Shown here: positions 1 to 6,418 of the stretch, in pieces
Position numbering within the stretch: position 1 is the first letter of the stretch
Layout of the letters: each line of letters begins with the position of its first letter
Assembly: GCF_040546685.1 (NCBI RefSeq)
Contig: NZ_JBEPOH010000001.1
Coordinates: 2,852,001 to 2,916,000 of the forward strand
Direction of reading: 5' to 3'
Length of the DNA: 64,000 nt
Source of the DNA: Variovorax sp. OAS795
GTDB lineage: Bacteria; Pseudomonadota; Gammaproteobacteria; Burkholderiales; Burkholderiaceae_C
Translations under genes and position numbers: made by a program
Notes under the pieces: model-generated
Databases searched by the model: none
What the model was told of the DNA's origin: nothing
What the model saw: the letters and a program-made list of their open reading frames with translations, nothing else

Positions 1-1
1 A

Positions 2-1510
2 AATAGAAACCCTGTCGTGCTTGTTGGTAGCAGAGGGGTAGGAAAGTCATTTTTGCTCAGGGTGGCCCAGAAAGAGCTCGCGGATTCTTTCAAGTCTGAA
101 CGGGTTTTCCCGGTTTATATTAGCTTTGTACGAAGCTCATTGCTTCAATCGTCTGATCCTGATCAATTCAAGCATTGGATGCTTGCAAAGATTTGCTCGT
201 CGGTGTTGAGGGCATTGACGCGAGAAGGTTTATTGGGCGGCATCCCAAAGAGTATCGGGTTGCTCGCCGGCGGATCAACCCCCGCTACGATTGAGTCTAC
301 AAAAGTTGAAAAAATTGCGGATGCATATGAGGCATCTTGGAAACAGCCGAATGCTGCCGTGAGTGCGGACGGGATTCCGAGTCTGGACGACTTTAAAGAG
401 GCGCTGGAGGATCTAAGTGACGAACTTGATATTTCCAGATTTGCGCTACTATTCGATGAGGCGGCACATATATTCCTCCCCGAGCAGCAGCGGCAATTTT
501 TTACGATGTTTAGGGATTTGCGTTCGCATTGTATTACTTGCAATGCTGCTGTGTACCCGGGTGTAACTGCATTTGGTGAGACATTTCAGCCGGTCCATGA
601 TGCAACGATGCTAAGCATAGACAGGGATATTCTCTCCTCGGACTATGTCGAGAATATGAGGGAGATTGTCCAAAAACAAGCTGACGCCAGTTTGCTTGCA
701 CAAATTGCGCAGTATGGTCAGAACTTTGCAACTTTGGCATTCGCTGCGACAGGTAATCCTCGTCTTTTGCTCAAGACAATTGCCCGCTGTCCAAAAATGA
801 ACTCGCAATCGGTAAACGATGCGATAAAAGAATTTTATCGGACCGAGATTTGGTCGGAGCATTCGACCTTGTCTGACAAATACGTAGGGCACAAGCCTCT
901 GATTGACTGGGGGAGGGAATTTATCGAGGGACAGGTAATTCCGGATATAAAAGGAAAGAATGATTCCTATCTCGCCTCGGATAAAGCTACTTCGGCTTTT
1001 TTCTGGATTCATCGCGATGCACCTGAGCTGGTAAAGGAAGCGCTTAGAGTTTTGGCATATACGGGCATTGTGGTGGAAAACGCCGGCGGTATTAAGGCGA
1101 GTCGAGGAGAAATTGGTAAGCGTTATGTAATTAATCTTGGATGTTTGTTTGTCCATGAATCTTCGCCTACGAATTCGGCAGTTACAATTGCGCATGGTTT
1201 AACTCCGAAGCGCATGACGGAGTACGGCGCTACTTATCCCTCTTTCAAAAAACTTACGGATCAAGCAGCGCAGATCACTGGCGCTGCCATGACATTAGCG
1301 CTCAGCGTCCAACTGGACAGACCGGCGAGTGTCTTGGACTTAACTCAGTGGCAATTGGAAAAGCTCACCGAACTTGGCCTCAACACTGTGCGTGATGTAT
1401 TGAATGCCAAAGAAGCGAAACTTAAAGAGGCGAACTATGTCGGCGATGTGAGAGCGCGTCGCATGCGAAATGCCGCAATTGCGGCGGTGTTGGAATATCT
1501 CTCTGGATAG
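2..1510 (+). CDS. ORC/Cdc6-like AAA ATPase, 5' end cut off by window
   Basis: The frame is open from the first bases of the window, so the true start lies upstream; a GTG at 17 is in frame but would put the P-loop at residue 4, too close to the N-terminus. Counting from that GTG there is a Walker A (GSRGVGKS, residues 4-11), a Walker B (LLFDEAA, acidic pair at 147-148), a sensor-2-like GNPR at about 246, a winged-helix-like stretch (about 320-385) and a C-terminal helix-hairpin-helix-like segment (about 440-495). This is the ORC/Cdc6 architecture, seen in stand-alone ATPases of mobile elements and defence loci. The codons are much more AT-rich than the phage genes beside it, suggesting separate acquisition. 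Any partner gene would be upstream, outside the window. Function not known. Confidence 0.75.
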   Translation, partial: NRNPVVLVGSRGVGKSFLLRVAQKELADSFKSERVFPVYISFVRSSLLQSSDPDQFKHWMLAKICSSVLRALTREGLLGGIPKSIGLLAGGSTPATIESTKVEKIADAYEASWKQPNAAVSADGIPSLDDFKEALEDLSDELDISRFALLFDEAAHIFLPEQQRQFFTMFRDLRSHCITCNAAVYPGVTAFGETFQPVHDATMLSIDRDILSSDYVENMREIVQKQADASLLAQIAQYGQNFATLAFAATGNPRLLLKTIARCPKMNSQSVNDAIKEFYRTEIWSEHSTLSDKYVGHKPLIDWGREFIEGQVIPDIKGKNDSYLASDKATSAFFWIHRDAPELVKEALRVLAYTGIVVENAGGIKASRGEIGKRYVINLGCLFVHESSPTNSAVTIAHGLTPKRMTEYGATYPSFKKLTDQAAQITGAAMTLALSVQLDRPASVLDLTQWQLEKLTELGLNTVRDVLNAKEAKLKEANYVGDVRARRMRNAAIAAVLEYLSG

Positions 1511-1594
1511 ATGGAGCGAGCCGACTCTTAAGAAATGTCGATTGAATTTCCCAAAGTAGCGGCTCGCGCCCTCGCAGTGCGCATCGCGGCCGTC

Positions 1595-1870
1595 CTAATC
1601 AGCGCGATGTGATCCAAGCTGAGATAGTTCTTTTCGTGCAGCTTCTTGACGGGCGTCGAGATACTCTGCGAGATCTTGGATGCCGACGCCTTTGAGAGAT
1701 TTCTGGCTGCTTGGATCTGTCCGAACCAACGGTAAACGGATTTCGCCCGTTATGCACTTCGCGGCAAGTTTTTTTAAGTCAAGATGGGAAAAGAAGTCGC
1801 GGCGAATCCATTCAAGTGGAATGATGGGCTGCGCGTCGTACTGAGCCATGAGAAGAAATATGGTCTTCAT
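1595..1870 (-). CDS. Pyocin activator PrtN-family protein
   Basis: A 91-residue protein beginning MKTIFLLMAQY, with an IPLEWI-x-RDFF core and a C-terminal half reading KGVGIQDLAEYLD, the signature of the PrtN (pyocin activator) family. In Pseudomonas PrtN switches on pyocin genes; homologues in prophages sit at the end of the early operon near int and may act as excisionase or activator. The open frame extends upstream to 1978 but family length and the start context favour ATG at 1870. The start lies four bases after the stop of the overprinted frame (1875-2645), pointing to coupled translation. It is the last gene of the leftward operon. Function inferred from family. Confidence 0.82.
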   Translation of the reverse strand: MKTIFLLMAQYDAQPIIPLEWIRRDFFSHLDLKKLAAKCITGEIRLPLVRTDPSSQKSLKGVGIQDLAEYLDARQEAARKELSQLGSHRAD

Positions 1871-1874
1871 TCTT

Positions 1875-2645
1875 TCATCTCTCTTGCCTTGATGCCTGCT
1901 CATTAAAAGCTGAGCGAGAGCATGGACCATGCTGCTGCCGCCACTCGTGGAACTTGTCCGTTGCCAAGGGCGCGACATCTGTCCACCCGATGGGCCAGCC
2001 CATGACCCACTCGACGAATTCGGGGTTCAGCCGGCCAGCCTTGCCATCCCGCTCGACCCAATAGTCGAGTCGGTTCCGAAGCCTGGACTTGCCATTCACG
2101 CGAGTCAGCGCGTTCTCCGACGAGCCCTTCGACATAGCCACTGAAGGCGTCGGTAATGTTTCGCCCCACCACCCAGGCGCGATCCCGCTCGTGGGGTGCT
2201 CCGAGGTTTCCAGCTGATAGACAACCCCATCGAGCATCGAACCCCATTGCGGCAAGGTCACCGAGGACCACTGCAAGGCCTCGTCCCACAAGCAGCGGTG
2301 AGTTCTCCACTCGGACGAACTGCGGTCGAACCTCACCGATGATTCGGCCCATTTGCTTCCATAGGCCGGAGCGCTCTCCTTCGATGCCTTCGCCGCTTCC
2401 GGAAGCGCTGATGTCTTGGCACGGAAAGCCGCCTGAAATGACGTCAACAATGCCTCGCCAAGCTCGACCGTCAAAAGTGCATACGTCAGACCAAATCGGG
2501 AAAACCGGGAGGGTTCCATCGTTCTGTCTTTGCGCCAGAACGGCTGCGGCGTAGGCATCACGTTCAACTGCGCAAACGGTCCGGTCGCCGCACAGTTCGT
2601 TGGCGAGAATTCCTCCACCAGCGCCTGCGAAAAGAGCCAGCTCAT
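1875..2645 (-). CDS. Overprinted frame inside the methyltransferase gene (256 aa, candidate protein)
   Basis: This ORF runs on the same strand as the cytosine methyltransferase gene, one base out of frame, across almost its whole length. Its ATG overlaps the stop of the dNMP kinase gene as ATGA, with GGAGG nine bases upstream, and its TGA ends four bases before prtN; both junctions look like those of a real operon gene. The protein (MSWLFSQALVEE start; PQWGSMLDG near residue 140; NPEFVEWVMGWPIGWTD near 215) resembles, from memory, unnamed phage proteins that start MSWL(Y/F)S-ALVE. No enzymatic motif is recognised. It could be only a frame shadow of a conserved gene, but the length, the family-like motifs and the snug junctions argue for translation. 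Confidence 0.5.
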   Translation of the reverse strand: MSWLFSQALVEEFSPTNCAATGPFAQLNVMPTPQPFWRKDRTMEPSRFSRFGLTYALLTVELGEALLTSFQAAFRAKTSALPEAAKASKESAPAYGSKWAESSVRFDRSSSEWRTHRCLWDEALQWSSVTLPQWGSMLDGVVYQLETSEHPTSGIAPGWWGETLPTPSVAMSKGSSENALTRVNGKSRLRNRLDYWVERDGKAGRLNPEFVEWVMGWPIGWTDVAPLATDKFHEWRQQHGPCSRSAFNEQASRQER

Positions 2646-2649
2646 TCAA
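1903..2649 (-). CDS. Phage C5-cytosine DNA methyltransferase (Dcm type)
   Basis: It transfers a methyl group from S-adenosylmethionine to C5 of cytosine, probably protecting phage DNA from host restriction; no nuclease is beside it. Motif I is LALFAGAGGG near the N-terminus, motif IV GGFPCQ carries the catalytic Cys (about residue 77), motif VI is VENS, and motif X is ALGNGQVP near the C-terminus. At 248 residues it is the short phage form with a minimal target-recognition region. I chose TTG at 2649, giving the usual start NELALFAGAGGG, five bases behind GGAGG; ATG at 2661 is in frame but contains that ribosome-binding sequence itself. It overlaps the upstream kinase gene and is overprinted by another frame. 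Confidence 0.9.
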   Translation of the reverse strand: MNELALFAGAGGGILANELCGDRTVCAVERDAYAAAVLAQRQNDGTLPVFPIWSDVCTFDGRAWRGIVDVISGGFPCQDISASGSGEGIEGERSGLWKQMGRIIGEVRPQFVRVENSPLLVGRGLAVVLGDLAAMGFDARWGCLSAGNLGAPHERDRAWVVGRNITDAFSGYVEGLVGERADSREWQVQASEPTRLLGRAGWQGWPAEPRIRRVGHGLAHRVDRCRALGNGQVPRVAAAAWSMLSLSF

Positions 2650-3397
2650 TCCCCCCTCCATCGCGCGTAGCTGCCTTTAAACCGAACATCATGTGTTTCC
2701 GGTCAAGGCCGAGTTCGCGGGCAATGAATTGCGAAAGCACTTCGACTTGCAGCTGGCGCACGTCACCTGCGTTCGTGACGACGACCTCAGGATTGAAGCG
2801 GCTTCCGTCAGTGGCGCTGATGTGCTGGCCCTCTGCGGAGCCGGTGTGTCCTGGGCGGGTGACTTGCCAAAGCACGGCGCCCGCCATGCGCAGCGTGTGT
2901 GCCTCGTTGTCGAAGCGCACATCGGTGATAGCAAAGCGCGTTTCGCCTTCCCGGCGGTAGTAGGTGAGCCGCTTCATGAGCTGTTCGGTCCAGTAGCGCG
3001 GCGACTGCGATCGACGGTACTCTGTGCCCCACCATTGCATGATCTGCCGAGGGCTGCGCGGCTCGTCGAGCCATGCATCGCTGAGCGGCGTGCGATGGTC
3101 GGGTGCGGCTGCGGACAGCGACAGGACCACGGCCGCGAGAAAGTCGCGTGGCGCAAGCCGCATGCGGAGCGCGACGGTCGGAACGTTCTTCAGGTTCGGG
3201 TTGGTGAGGTCGTCGAGCGAGAGCTCGAAGGCGTGAGAGATTTCGCCGCGCAGCGCGTCGGCGTAGGCGAGCTTGCGAAAGCGGGCGTGCGCGACGAGAA
3301 GGTCGGCAACGGTGTCTTTGCCGACACCGGCATGGCCGGTGAGTGCGATGAGATGGTGAAGGGCGGGGCGCTTCACCGTGGGCGTGATAAGGGTCAT
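2642..3397 (-). CDS. Deoxynucleoside monophosphate kinase
   Basis: A 251-residue P-loop kinase predicted to phosphorylate dNMPs and so supply precursors for phage replication. The Walker A GHAGVGKD is at residues 21-28 after the hydrophobic strand LIALT, and a QWWGTEYRR segment and an ITDVRFDNEA motif follow, as in phage dNMP kinases. The open frame reaches 3550, but the extra N-terminal residues are Pro/His/Arg-rich read-through of the gene upstream; ATG at 3397 leaves 22 bases after that gene's stop. The 3' end overlaps the methyltransferase start and the ATG of the overprinted frame. It is one of nine or ten genes in the leftward early operon. Confidence 0.85.
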   Translation of the reverse strand: MTLITPTVKRPALHHLIALTGHAGVGKDTVADLLVAHARFRKLAYADALRGEISHAFELSLDDLTNPNLKNVPTVALRMRLAPRDFLAAVVLSLSAAAPDHRTPLSDAWLDEPRSPRQIMQWWGTEYRRSQSPRYWTEQLMKRLTYYRREGETRFAITDVRFDNEAHTLRMAGAVLWQVTRPGHTGSAEGQHISATDGSRFNPEVVVTNAGDVRQLQVEVLSQFIARELGLDRKHMMFGLKAATRDGGGIE

Positions 3398-3419
3398 GGT
3401 TGCGGTCGTGGGGGCATGG

Positions 3420-3761
3420 CTAGGCGGTTTGTGCGACCGCGGAGGCGCGTGCGGGCAGCAGCTCGCACGATGTGATGACGGCATGCGTTTCTGGCGATAT
3501 GGCGCCGGGCATCGCGCGGGGGTTGGTGAGCACCAGGCGCAGGGCGTCACCGGCCTTTAGGTCGTTGTGCTTCGCGCGCCACGCTGCGGCGGTCGGGCCA
3601 ACCCAGCGGGCCACGTAGACCTCGACCGCGCGAGGCCCTTGGTTGTCGATGAGGCGCATCTTCAGAACGAACTCGCCGGCATCGGACTTGTGTTCACTGA
3701 CCGCCGGGCGTCCAGGGCGGTCCTTGCCGACGAAGAAAATGCCGGTTGTCGTGGTCGTCAT
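3420..3761 (-). CDS. Small phage early protein, unknown function (113 aa)
   Basis: I do not recognise the family. The protein has a Thr run at the N-terminus (MTTTTTGIFFVG), then alternating hydrophobic and charged residues consistent with a beta-rich fold (RAVEVYVARWVG, DALRLVLTNPRA), and no predicted membrane segment. A GAGGTG ribosome-binding sequence sits ahead of ATG 3761, which overlaps the stop of the preceding small gene as ATGA. An upstream extension to 3941 is rejected because it is His/Arg/Pro-rich out-of-frame sequence. It belongs to the early operon governed by the repressor. Confidence 0.65.
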   Translation of the reverse strand: MTTTTTGIFFVGKDRPGRPAVSEHKSDAGEFVLKMRLIDNQGPRAVEVYVARWVGPTAAAWRAKHNDLKAGDALRLVLTNPRAMPGAISPETHAVITSCELLPARASAVAQTA

Positions 3762-3925
3762 GGCCGCGCACCTCGCTGTTCGGCGCGGATGCGCTTGAAG
3801 GTCTTGCGGATGTCGGTGGCGAGGCTCGGCGTGTACTGAAACCGGCTGTCGATGAGACCGCCGATGGGGCCGGTGCGTTGCGGCTGCTTGGAGCGCCGCG
3901 GGCGAGGGGACGTAATCACGATCAT
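3758..3925 (-). CDS. Small basic phage protein, unknown (55 aa)
   Basis: A Lys/Arg-rich 55-residue protein (MIVITSPRPRRSKQ start, DIRKTFKRIRAEQRG end) with ATGA overlaps at both ends: its start overlaps the stop of the membrane miniprotein gene and its stop overlaps the start of the 113-aa gene. TGGAGC lies about eight bases ahead of ATG 3925; an upstream in-frame ATG at 3949 is inside the neighbour. The basic character would suit nucleic-acid binding, but no motif is recognised. Chained overlaps are the main evidence that it is translated. Confidence 0.6.
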   Translation of the reverse strand: MIVITSPRPRRSKQPQRTGPIGGLIDSRFQYTPSLATDIRKTFKRIRAEQRGARP

Positions 3926-4083
3926 GGCGTGCTCCAGCCATAGACGCACATCGCGGCGAGCACGATGGGCAGGACGATGAAGACCGCCAACGCGGCGGCG
4001 GTCGCGAGGAAGCCCAAGACGGGCCTGACAGGCGATGTCCTCATGAGGCCAACGCCGGTTTCTTGGAACGAGGTCGAGCGCAT
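3922..4083 (-). CDS. Single-span membrane miniprotein of the early operon (53 aa)
   Basis: Translation of the minus strand gives a 53-residue protein whose residues about 22-48 form one strongly hydrophobic segment (VLGFLATAAALAVFIVLPIV onward), preceded by Arg residues, so an inner-membrane miniprotein is predicted. AAAGG lies about seven bases ahead of the ATG, nine bases after the previous gene's stop, and its own TGA overlaps the next start as ATGA. The tight packing supports a real gene although it is short. A role in exclusion or in modulating the membrane is possible, but nothing shows it. Confidence 0.6.
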   Translation of the reverse strand: MRSTSFQETGVGLMRTSPVRPVLGFLATAAALAVFIVLPIVLAAMCVYGWSTP

Positions 4084-4092
4084 GTCGGCCTT

Positions 4093-4365
4093 TCAGAAAG
4101 GGCAGCGCAGGGCAGGGCGCCCGCGTGTGGTCAAGACGATTTCGAGCGCGATGTCGGTCACCTCTTCGTCAGTGGCCCCGTAACGGCTCGCGAGTAGCGC
4201 CGCGCTCATGGGGTTGCGCTCGCAGAACGGCGAACCCGGGCGGTGCTCGTAGTGGTATCCGCCACACCGGCACAGGCTATGGCCGGTATCGCGCAGGTGT
4301 AGCGTGAACAGGCCATGGCTGCGGCGCCGCGTGCGGCATTCGGGGCAGCGGAAAAGGAAGCTCAT
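4093..4365 (-). CDS. Small zinc-ribbon-like phage protein (90 aa)
   Basis: The N-terminal half carries paired cysteines: CPEC at about residues 8-11, then C-x-C at about 32-34 with nearby His residues, the pattern of a zinc ribbon related to phage Ogr/Delta-type or DksA-like miniproteins, although it matches neither closely. The C-terminal half is helical (ATDEEVTDIALEIVL). ATG 4365 overlaps the stop of the preceding gene as ATGA. Inferred role: nucleic-acid or RNA-polymerase binding. Exact function unknown. Confidence 0.65.
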   Translation of the reverse strand: MSFLFRCPECRTRRRSHGLFTLHLRDTGHSLCRCGGYHYEHRPGSPFCERNPMSAALLASRYGATDEEVTDIALEIVLTTRGRPALRCPF

Positions 4366-4769
4366 GCGGCCACGCTGGTCTGTTTCAGGCCGTCCCGTAG
4401 GTCGCTGCGTGTCGTCGCGCTCTTCGCCTCACCAGACGCTGCGAGGTTGAGAGAGTCAATCTCGCCATTGAGGGCGCGGGCGCGCTCGGCGAATTCGACT
4501 GCCATCGGGTGCGCGGGTGCGCTTTCGGTGTAGGCCTTGACCGTTGCGTCAGCGATGCCGGGCAGGCTGATGCTGCCGAGCTTCAACGCTTTGTTGGCGA
4601 GCGGCACACCCATGGCCTGCCAGTTCGCAACGCCCGCGGCGGCGCACCGGTAGAACGCCTGGCGGCGGCGGCCGATCGTGCGAATCCAGATGTCTACGCG
4701 TGCCGAGCTGGTGACCAAGTGGCGCGATACGCCGCGGCCGTCAGCGTGGTTGATTTGAGCGCGAGCCAT
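4362..4769 (-). CDS. Phage early protein, unknown function (135 aa)
   Basis: The protein begins MARAQINHADGRG and has a mostly helical C-terminal half (MAVEFAERARALNGEIDSLN). No family is recognised; the segment IRTIGRRRQAFYRC is basic. ATG 4769 lies four bases beyond the stop of the upstream 69-aa gene, and the 3' end overlaps the zinc-ribbon gene as ATGA, so it is embedded in the leftward operon. An in-frame ATG at 4799 would overlap the upstream gene and is less likely. Confidence 0.6.
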   Translation of the reverse strand: MARAQINHADGRGVSRHLVTSSARVDIWIRTIGRRRQAFYRCAAAGVANWQAMGVPLANKALKLGSISLPGIADATVKAYTESAPAHPMAVEFAERARALNGEIDSLNLAASGEAKSATTRSDLRDGLKQTSVAA

Positions 4770-4773
4770 GCTG

Positions 4774-4983
4774 TCAGCCCTCGATGCGCGTCGCTTCAAT
4801 CACCGGGCATCCGGTGACGTGCTGAGCGATGTCGAGGGCCTGCTCCGCATTGGCGGCGCGAAACTGCACGAACGGTGCGGCACCGGTGTCCGAGGGATTC
4901 AGATGCCCGAAGGCGTCGCGCGGCGTGTAGGTGCAGCGGTAGCGCCGCGAAGAGGTTGTGCGGGCTCGGGTGGATTGCTTCAA
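4774..4983 (-). CDS. First gene of the leftward early operon, unknown (69 aa, TTG start)
   Basis: It starts with TTG at 4983, with TGGAG about seven bases upstream, roughly 25 bases downstream of the predicted transcription start of the operator-covered promoter. The N-terminus is basic (KQSTRARTTSSRRYR); the C-terminal half (FVQFRAANAEQALDIAQHVTG) looks like a small alpha/beta fold. Function unknown. As the promoter-proximal gene it should be the first made when the repressor is inactivated. Confidence 0.6.
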   Translation of the reverse strand: MKQSTRARTTSSRRYRCTYTPRDAFGHLNPSDTGAAPFVQFRAANAEQALDIAQHVTGCPVIEATRIEG

Positions 4984-4994
4984 GTCGTACTCCA

Positions 4995-5074
4995 GTAAGT
5001 GAACTGACGCAGCGACTGTAAGCGTACTAACTCATATTGGCAAGTAAGCTAACGACGAATTTAAGTGAGCTAAC
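4995..5074. promoter_or_regulatory. Four tandem operator-like sites for the phage repressor
   Basis: Four related 14-mers in the same orientation: GTAAGTGAACTGAC (4995-5008), GTAAGCGTACTAAC (5018-5031), GCAAGTAAGCTAAC (5040-5053), TTAAGTGAGCTAAC (5061-5074). They are 23, 22 and 21 bases apart, about two helical turns. Each is an imperfect inverted repeat (GTAAGY and RCTAAC halves), as expected for a dimeric repressor. Two overlap the -10 and -35 elements of the leftward promoter. Three more copies lie in the repressor/Cro gap. Confidence 0.7.
5015..5043 (-). promoter_or_regulatory. Leftward early promoter
   Basis: On the minus strand, TTGCCA (5043-5038) and TACAGT (5020-5015) are separated by 17 bases, a good sigma-70 match. 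Transcription would begin near 5008, about 25 bases before the TTG start at 4983. Operator-like sites overlap both hexamers, so repression by the phage repressor is inferred. Confidence 0.6.
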
Positions 5075-5085
5075 AAACCGGGCGC

Positions 5086-5109
5086 AAAAAAACCCGCTCG
5101 AAGCGGGTT
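5086..5109 (-). terminator. Rho-independent terminator of the repressor gene
   Basis: An 8-bp perfect stem AACCCGCT/AGCGGGTT with a 3-base loop (5091-5109) is followed on the minus strand by a T run (5090-5086). It lies about 20 bases after the repressor stop and just before the operator array of the leftward operon, insulating the two transcription units. Confidence 0.8.
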
Positions 5110-5129
5110 CGTTGTCGCGCGCGACGGTC

Positions 5130-5798
5130 TTAATCGGGTCGCCATTTGCTGGAAGAAACAACGGCAGCGACGGCATGGATCGCGTCGATTTCTGCAGTGT
5201 CGAACGTCAGCCGCTCTTGGGTATTTACGCTCAAGACTTCGATCGATGTGGTGCGACGCACCAGCAGTTCTTTCACCATCTTCCTGCCGTCGCGGAGCTT
5301 CAGCAGCACGTACTCTCCGGTCTGCGGAGTGCCGTTCGGTTCGACTAGGACATACCATCCATCCCTGATGGCAGGGAACATGCTTTGCCCGCGGACGCGC
5401 AGTCCATATGCGTTCGGGTCTTCTGTCGCTATCTCGATGTGCCCATCTCCTGCGCCCACGACGGAGCTGATTTCTTCATAGTAGCCATCGTCTCCCATCT
5501 TGGCCGTGCCGACGACTGGGACGAACCTGGCCTGCCTTGCACGGCCGGCGAACTCGGCATCGTCATGCGATCCCGGAGCATCGACCTTCTTTTGCCCTTT
5601 GCCTTTCGCGAGCCACAAGGCGCTGAAACCCGTGTAGCGCTCCAGCAGCACTGCGGGCTCGATTTTCAGGCTCTGTGTTTCGCCGCTTAGCCATTGCGAA
5701 ACAGCGGAGTGGGAGACACCCGCTTTTCCGCTGATTTCGCCCACGGTCCAACCCGTCTCGCGGACGAGTTCCTGCATGCGTTCTTGAAGGGTGCTCAT
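5130..5798 (-). CDS. LexA-like phage repressor (CI/C2 type, HTH + S24 peptidase)
   Basis: This 222-residue protein maintains lysogeny. Residues about 15-40 form an XRE helix-turn-helix (WTVGEISGKAGVSHSAVSQW). The C-terminal S24 domain has the self-cleavage dyad: Ser139 in VRGQSMFP and Lys176 in GRKMVKELL. RecA-stimulated autocleavage on DNA damage is therefore expected. The usual Ala-Gly cleavage site is not clear; the corresponding segment reads VVGTAKMGDDG (about 95-105). The gene is monocistronic with its own terminator, is divergent from cro, and is flanked on both sides by operator-like repeats. No Shine-Dalgarno is seen, and the predicted start of transcription falls at the ATG, so the message may be leaderless. 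Confidence 0.92.
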   Translation of the reverse strand: MSTLQERMQELVRETGWTVGEISGKAGVSHSAVSQWLSGETQSLKIEPAVLLERYTGFSALWLAKGKGQKKVDAPGSHDDAEFAGRARQARFVPVVGTAKMGDDGYYEEISSVVGAGDGHIEIATEDPNAYGLRVRGQSMFPAIRDGWYVLVEPNGTPQTGEYVLLKLRDGRKMVKELLVRRTTSIEVLSVNTQERLTFDTAEIDAIHAVAAVVSSSKWRPD

Positions 5799-5862
5799 GT
5801 AAGTGTAATTACAGCTTAAGAGTAAGTTAGCAAACTTTTGCTATTTCGGTAAGCGTGCTAAC
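5799..5862. promoter_or_regulatory. Repressor/Cro intergenic operators (three sites)
   Basis: Three 14-mers of the same family as the leftward array: GTAAGTGTAATTAC (5799-5812), GTAAGTTAGCAAAC (5822-5835) and GTAAGCGTGCTAAC (5849-5862). The first abuts the repressor ATG and overlaps a TAATTA -10 for repressor transcription; the last lies just ahead of the cro ATG. The arrangement resembles the lambda OR region. Confidence 0.68.
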
Positions 5863-5870
5863 ATAACGAG

Positions 5871-6101
5871 ATGAAGAAATCTCGGGCGCTTGAGTTGTTG
5901 GGCGGGTCCGTTGGCGCGGCGGCCAAGTCCATTGGCCGAATCTCTTCGGCCGCTATCTCGCAATGGCCCGAGGAACTGCCGCCACGAATCGAGGACAGGG
6001 TGCTCGCAGCACTCGCTCGGAAGTATCTGCCTCCCGAAATGATCGGCGAGGCGAGCACGCTTTCGGTTGACGGTCAGCAAGCCCGGGGTGTGCATGCATA
6101 G
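5871..6101 (+). CDS. Cro-like DNA-binding regulator
   Basis: A 76-residue protein divergent from the repressor gene. It begins MKKSRALELLGGSVGAAAKSIG, with a compact helix-turn-helix-like segment ending in SAAISQWPEELPPRIEDRVLAAL, characteristic of small Cro proteins that compete with CI for shared operators and favour lytic growth. The ATG is nine bases after the last operator-like 14-mer and lacks a convincing ribosome-binding sequence; a leaderless message is possible. It is the first rightward gene. Confidence 0.82.
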   Translation: MKKSRALELLGGSVGAAAKSIGRISSAAISQWPEELPPRIEDRVLAALARKYLPPEMIGEASTLSVDGQQARGVHA

Positions 6102-6124
6102 CGCGCGACGGAAGGGCACTCGCA

Positions 6125-6418
6125 CTACGAAAGCCATCCGCTCGCCGGCCGTAGCACGTCTACGGCGGGCGAAAGCACGCGCTCGCACAGTTGCGCCATC
6201 GCTGTGCGCTCACGCAGCGCCTGCAGCCCTCGGGCGCTTGCGCTTGCCGTCGTTATCTCTATCCACGCCGCAATGCTCTCGCGGTTCAGGTCTGGTTCGA
6301 CTTCCAGCAGTTGCACGAGCTGCTGCAGGAATTGCTCGATGGCGTCGATGCGCTCCGCCAGCGTCGGAGCAGGACTCGCTTCCGCGAGGCATTGGCTGTT
6401 TTTCTCTGAGGTCTGCAT
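6125..6418 (-). CDS. Antisense small helical protein between cro and cII (97 aa)
   Basis: No rightward gene fits here, while the minus strand has a 97-residue frame with sensible composition: an acidic, Leu-rich amphipathic helix (AERIDAIEQFLQQLVQLLEV) and a second helix around ARGLQALRERTAMAQL. Its ATG (6418-6416) overlaps by two bases the divergent ATG of cII (6417-6419), so the two genes would share their start region. No family is recognised. Transcription against the rightward early messages could make it a regulator or an antisense unit; alternatively it is a chance frame. Confidence 0.42.
   Translation of the reverse strand: MQTSEKNSQCLAEASPAPTLAERIDAIEQFLQQLVQLLEVEPDLNRESIAAWIEITTASASARGLQALRERTAMAQLCERVLSPAVDVLRPASGWLS

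Noticed and set aside
1514..1569. GCGAGCCG/CGGCTCGC inverted repeat after the ATPase as a terminator
   Set aside because: The loop is about 36 bases and no T run follows on either strand.
3965..4183. Plus-strand 72-codon frame in the early operon
   Set aside because: Antisense to the membrane miniprotein and zinc-ribbon genes, which have better junctions.
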